From Campylobacteraceae bacterium (GTDB taxonomy: Bacteria; Campylobacterota; Campylobacteria; Campylobacterales; Sulfurospirillaceae), in assembly GCA_027011025.1 (NCBI GenBank), contig JALVAU010000125.1, positions 1-10,222 of the forward strand: a stretch of 10,222 bases of DNA, given 5' to 3'. Shown piece by piece: positions 7,381 to 10,222 of this stretch (its first letter is position 1; each line of letters starts with the position of its first letter). Position numbers and translations under genes: made by a program. The notes below the pieces were generated by a model, which was given only the letters and a program-made list of their open reading frames with translations, did not search any database and was not told where the DNA came from.

Positions 7381-7899
7381 TCAATAGAGACCAAACTTAG
7401 CATTTGCTCTTTTGTATAAAACTCTTACCTTGTCTTCTTTATCATGAAATATGATAAATTGCTTTTCGCTGTCTTTCAGTTGGGCTAGTGCCTCTTCGAC
7501 TTCTATCGGCTTGTAGCTCTCTAATCTCATAGGTACAATTTCATCTTCAGAATATTCCACTTCCTCTATGTCTATATTTTTAGGTGCCTCTTTTTTCTTG
7601 AAGCTTGTAACCTTGTCGTGGTGTCGTCTCAACACTTTTTTAGCTCTCTCTATAGCTAAATCAACAGCAGCATACACATCTTTGTCTTTTTGTTTGATGA
7701 CAACTGTATTCATATGAGCTAAATTGATAGCAAACTCTACACTAAAACCCTTTTTGCCGTTTTTTTCATCAGCTGAAATCACACATCTTGTTGAAATGAT
7801 ATCCAAATTATACTTCTTAAGTGAATCAGCAGCTCCTTGTACATGATTTTTTAGAGCATCAGTAAGCTCTATCTGTTTTCCAACGATACTTAAATTCAT
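7381..7899 (-). CDS. hpf: Long-form ribosome hibernation promoting factor (HPF)
   Basis: This 172-residue protein has the N-terminal HPF/RaiA domain (about 1-100, beginning MNLSIVGKQIELTDALKNHV), which binds the decoding centre of the 30S subunit. A linker of about 15 residues with KKK follows, then the C-terminal dimerisation domain (about 115-172, EIVPMRLESYKPIEVEEALAQL, ending in LYKRANAKFGLY). The second domain marks the long form, which alone pairs 70S ribosomes into inactive 100S dimers. AAGGAG (7905-7910 on the complement) lies five bases before ATG. It is monocistronic, with its own promoter upstream and a hairpin terminator downstream, and is convergent with the chemotaxis operon. 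Length and domain order are normal for the family. Confidence 0.92.
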   Translation of the reverse strand: MNLSIVGKQIELTDALKNHVQGAADSLKKYNLDIISTRCVISADEKNGKKGFSVEFAINLAHMNTVVIKQKDKDVYAAVDLAIERAKKVLRRHHDKVTSFKKKEAPKNIDIEEVEYSEDEIVPMRLESYKPIEVEEALAQLKDSEKQFIIFHDKEDKVRVLYKRANAKFGLY

Positions 7900-7914
7900 C
7901 TTGTCTCCTTTATA

Positions 7915-7930
7915 TCCCTGCCATCAGGGA
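7915..7930 (-). promoter_or_regulatory. Hairpin in the hpf 5' untranslated region
   Basis: TCCCTG (7915-7920) and CAGGGA (7925-7930) form a perfect 6-bp inverted repeat with a 4-base loop. It lies between the predicted transcription start and the ribosome-binding site, four bases from the latter. It could stabilise the mRNA, tune translation, or be an operator. No role is demonstrated by sequence alone. Confidence 0.5.
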
Positions 7931-7944
7931 AGTTTATAGTCTAA

Positions 7945-7973
7945 AGTATAGCAAAATGAAGCTTAAATGTTAA
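7945..7973 (-). promoter_or_regulatory. Sigma-70 type promoter of hpf
   Basis: On the minus strand TTAACA (7968-7973; 5 of 6 to TTGACA) and TATACT (7945-7950; 5 of 6 to TATAAT) are separated by exactly 17 bases. Transcription would start near 7937, giving a leader of about 38 bases that includes the 7915-7930 hairpin. This is the best two-box promoter in the window. Confidence 0.65.
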
Positions 7974-7990
7974 GGAAAAAAATGGTAAAT

Positions 7991-8410
7991 CTAAGGTTTT
8001 TGTATAGTTCGTCTATGTAGTCTAATAGGCTCGGTAGTTACTCCATCTTTGGTAGAGACAATAGTGTCAATTATAACTGTTCTATTTGAGTCATTTGTGT
8101 CTATATCGCTTCCAAGTTGTGTGCAATTTGTACCACTAAGCCCATTGCCAATATACATAATGCTGGCATTTATATCAAGTTGATTATTGTATGTCATATT
8201 TACATCTCTTAGGCACCCATTTGGAGCACCACTTATAGCTAGCAAGGCATACTCTGTACCGCTTCTAAGTAAAAGTTCGGCTTGGGATTTTAGATATATA
8301 TCGCTTGTCTGTTTGACTGATTGGGTTGAAAGTGCTATGCTTAGAGCCGATATAGTTGCTATTAGCACCAAAAATATGACAGCAGTTATGAGAGAAAATC
8401 CTTTTCGCAT
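7991..8410 (-). CDS. Minor pseudopilin, GspK/PilX-like
   Basis: This 139-residue protein has a type III (prepilin peptidase) signal: RKG|FSLIT, then a hydrophobic helix (residues 5-28). Position +5 of the mature protein is T9, not the usual Glu, a feature shared by GspK-type pseudopilins, which cap the tip. Two cysteines (C66, C96) may form a disulfide. Four D-x-N-x-S/T sequons are present (N71, N81, N106, N109); the last two overlap. It is much shorter than E. coli GspK, so it is a reduced or PilX-like version. I chose ATG at 8410, overlapping the previous stop (TGATG), with GGTGG seven bases upstream; TTG at 8413 is the alternative. It is the last gene of the pseudopilin operon. A run of seven T follows (7976-7982) without a clear hairpin, so read-through into hpf is possible. 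Confidence 0.7.
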   Translation of the reverse strand: MRKGFSLITAVIFLVLIATISALSIALSTQSVKQTSDIYLKSQAELLLRSGTEYALLAISGAPNGCLRDVNMTYNNQLDINASIMYIGNGLSGTNCTQLGSDIDTNDSNRTVIIDTIVSTKDGVTTEPIRLHRRTIQKP

Positions 8411-9297
8411 CAAAATACCACCTTCTCTTTACAAAATCCAAAATCCCCGCCTGTTCTATCGTCTCTTATGCAGAGCTTTAGTCTGATAGTCTCTCCACTT
8501 TGTAAAAATTTAAAACTACTGACATGCTCCATTAAAACTGAACTATTTCCATCATTATAATCCTCTCCATCCCAAGGTTGAAAATTATATTTCAATGTAA
8601 GATTGAAGTCATCACTTATCGTACCCTCTGGTACAATTGCATAAGCTGTCCAAGCTAAATCATATTGTTCATAAGCTGTTGTTATATTTTTATCAAGAAT
8701 TTGTAGTGTTTCATTGCCATCAACTCGTATATTATATGTATAGTTTGCATCATTTTTATTCCATCCATATTTTGTTACATTGTAGTCATCTTTGCCTTTA
8801 AAAATAAGTACGGCATGTGGGGTTGCTACAGTTGTATTTATATCAATAGTGCCATATGAGAGGGCATATATTATATCTCTTGCATATCCAAGATGGCTGC
8901 CACTGGTTTTGATGTGTGTTTTATCACTTGATTCTAAATCTATAAAACCACTCCAACCCGGCACATTTGCACTTTTGCTACTATCCCATTTTCCATTAAA
9001 ACCTTCATTGTCTTTGCCTATCCACTCTAAAATTGTATAGTTATTGTCGACACTACTATCCGATAAAGGCTTGATATTGCTGCCCTTTCTTGCTATCACA
9101 CTATCTTTTATGCGATATGTCAGTCTCTTTGCTATTTGGTTCAAAACCAGTTCTGTTTGAAATTGCAGTCTGTTTATAGATCTTGTTTGCAGGTAGTTTT
9201 CATATAGTTTTGCTATGATTTCTGCACCGATAGATGCAACTATGCCCATAACGACTATAACCATGACCAACTCTATCATAGTATATGCTTTTTTCAA
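8410..9297 (-). CDS. Minor pseudopilin, GspJ/PilW-like
   Basis: From the TTG start at 9297 this is a 295-residue prepilin: MKKA|YTMIELVMVIVVMG, with cleavage after A4 and Glu at mature position 5 (E9). Ala instead of Gly at -1 is tolerated. The helix (5-60) is followed by a long beta-rich periplasmic domain with a C-terminal cysteine pair (C276, C289). An in-frame codon at 9339 would add 14 residues before the signal, but TTG is better placed: AAGGA sits six bases upstream and it overlaps the preceding stop as TTGA. Eight sequons D-x-N-x-S/T are visible (N86, N154, N173, N185, N195, N204, N232, N251), and every N-x-S/T in the protein has the acidic residue. The GspJ assignment rests on length and gene order. 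Confidence 0.75.
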   Translation of the reverse strand: MKKAYTMIELVMVIVVMGIVASIGAEIIAKLYENYLQTRSINRLQFQTELVLNQIAKRLTYRIKDSVIARKGSNIKPLSDSSVDNNYTILEWIGKDNEGFNGKWDSSKSANVPGWSGFIDLESSDKTHIKTSGSHLGYARDIIYALSYGTIDINTTVATPHAVLIFKGKDDYNVTKYGWNKNDANYTYNIRVDGNETLQILDKNITTAYEQYDLAWTAYAIVPEGTISDDFNLTLKYNFQPWDGEDYNDGNSSVLMEHVSSFKFLQSGETIRLKLCIRDDRTGGDFGFCKEKVVF

Positions 9298-9962
9298 TAA
9301 AAATCCTTTCTTAAGAGTTGATTTGCACCGATATTGCAAGAAAAAGCCCGAAGTGTCAAGTTGCCATCAAGTTGAGAATTGTTTAGATCTACTGTTATCA
9401 TTTTTATATTTGTTGTGGTTGTTCCTGTAGGGAGTGTTGATGGATAAAAGATAAAAGGAGATGTATTGCTATCATTGATATATTTTACGCTTATTTTCAT
9501 TGTTGTATTTGCATCTGAAAACTTATAATCAAAAGATGCATTCGTAGTACCTGTTAAATTCTTATCTTTGTCATTGAAGTCATCTATGTCATCAGGAATA
9601 CTTTCTCCATTATCGGCTGTACCAAAAGTATTAGTTAAGCTTGCATTTCTTTCTGAATTAAAAAATTTTCTTCTCTTATTTCCTTTTACATGTCCTACTC
9701 TTCTTGTACTATTGCCATCTCTTCTGAAGTAGGTGCTATTTGTATCTAAAACACCTATTTTAAAATTCAATAAGCTATTTTCATCCCATCTGTAAGTGAC
9801 AATGTCTCCTATCTGTGTTCTTGCCATGAGTATCGCCTCTTGTTGCATAGCAAAATTGTTATTGCTTTGCACTCGACTAAGCATAAGAGGCAGGGTCATC
9901 ATGGCAATTCCCATGACGACTATAGCTATGACAAGCTCCAACATAGATGCAGCTTTTCTCAC
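9294..9962 (-). CDS. Minor pseudopilin, GspI/PilV-like
   Basis: This is a 222-residue prepilin: MRKA|ASMLELVIAIVVMGI, with Glu at mature position 5 (E9) and a hydrophobic helix through about 30. The rest is a polar Asp/Asn/Thr-rich exported domain with one cysteine (C209). Eight D/E-x-N-x-S/T sequons occur at N75, N84, N106, N135, N152, N166, N194 and N201. I chose GTG at 9962, which overlaps the previous stop as GTGA, with AAAGG eight bases upstream; TTG at 9965 is equally possible and adds one residue. The next gene starts inside its stop (TTGA). The second place in the operon and the intact Glu5 suggest GspI/PilV. The surface domain itself has no family I can name. Confidence 0.72.
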   Translation of the reverse strand: MRKAASMLELVIAIVVMGIAMMTLPLMLSRVQSNNNFAMQQEAILMARTQIGDIVTYRWDENSLLNFKIGVLDTNSTYFRRDGNSTRRVGHVKGNKRRKFFNSERNASLTNTFGTADNGESIPDDIDDFNDKDKNLTGTTNASFDYKFSDANTTMKISVKYINDSNTSPFIFYPSTLPTGTTTTNIKMITVDLNNSQLDGNLTLRAFSCNIGANQLLRKDFY

Positions 9963-10222
9963 CAATCTAGCCTTTGGTTTTGAATTGTAGATATATTTAG
10001 ATCTACAGTTTTACCTTGTATTCCTTGTCCTGCCCAACTATCATTTGCTTTAAAAAATTCTACTAAAAAATCAGTAGTATTGGCGTCTGGATTAAATTTG
10101 TTAAAAACTAACCATTTACTTGGTATTAATGTAATTTTATCTTTATAAGGTGCTACATGAGCAAGAGTTTTTATTTCTGAATCACCACCTATAAATATTC
10201 CTGAAGTTGTAGTGTCTTGTTG
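9959..10222 (-). CDS. C-terminal part of a probable minor pseudopilin (GspH/FimT-like), cut by the window edge
   Basis: On the minus strand an open frame runs from the window end to TGA at 9961-9959, giving the last 87 residues (ends STIQNQRLDW). It was probably missed by ORF callers because no start codon lies inside. Gene order (H-I-J-K in pseudopilin operons), GTGA coupling to the next gene, and a beta-rich Asp/Thr/Asn composition support a pseudopilin. Two sequons occur (DANTT and DLNIS). The N-terminal prepilin helix, which would prove the family, lies outside the window. Confidence 0.6.
   Translation of the reverse strand, partial: QQDTTTSGIFIGGDSEIKTLAHVAPYKDKITLIPSKWLVFNKFNPDANTTDFLVEFFKANDSWAGQGIQGKTVDLNISTIQNQRLDW

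Noticed and set aside
8187..8486. Plus-strand frame of 99 codons opposite the pseudopilins
   Set aside because: It is antisense to two genes with clear prepilin signals and coupled starts; its sequence looks like a shadow.
9986..10005. GTAGAT/ATCTAC short inverted repeat
   Set aside because: It is six base pairs, lies inside the partial pseudopilin coding sequence, and is not followed by a T run; it could arise by chance.

Overview
The window comes from an AT-rich bacterial genome, most likely a free-living member of the Campylobacterota (Sulfurimonas/Sulfuricurvum/Sulfurovum-like). The pointers are a futalosine-pathway menaquinone gene (mqnC) followed by an M16-peptidase-like gene and a short recG, a split CetB/Aer-type PAS sensor with a soluble chemoreceptor, TATAAT-type promoters in AT-rich surroundings, and many D/E-x-N-x-S/T glycosylation sequons in exported proteins. 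The genus is an inference.

Layout. Bases 1-269 hold no convincing gene. They contain two inverted 101-base structured repeat units (3-103 and 111-211) arranged symmetrically around base 107. Next is a monocistronic, exported YfdX-family protein (270-1250). Bases 1251-1395 hold a long imperfect palindrome (1265-1346) and a TATAAT promoter. A tightly packed plus-strand operon follows (1396-7357): mqnC, a catalytically degenerate M16 peptidase homologue, recG, a flavin-type PAS protein, and a membrane-free chemoreceptor with a zinc-binding CZB tail. An 11-bp hairpin at 7343-7368 lies between this operon and the convergent hpf gene (7381-7899, minus). hpf has a good promoter and a small 5'-UTR hairpin. 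The rest (7991-10222, minus) is a minor-pseudopilin operon with translationally coupled genes, in the order [partial GspH/FimT-like], GspI/PilV-like, GspJ/PilW-like, GspK/PilX-like.

How the genes work together. mqnC serves menaquinone synthesis. The PAS-chemoreceptor pair probably senses redox or energy state in the cytoplasm and signals to CheA/CheW. The long HPF would dimerise ribosomes at rest. The pseudopilins would form the tip of a type IV pilus-like or type II secretion-like machine.

Two signals stand out. The first is the inverted repeat pair, whose hairpin arms differ between copies yet stay complementary within each copy, around a conserved internal loop. The second is the density of bacterial N-glycosylation sequons in all four pseudopilins (22 of 26 N-x-S/T sites have an acidic residue at -2), against one, disallowed by proline, among 17 such sites in the other seven proteins.
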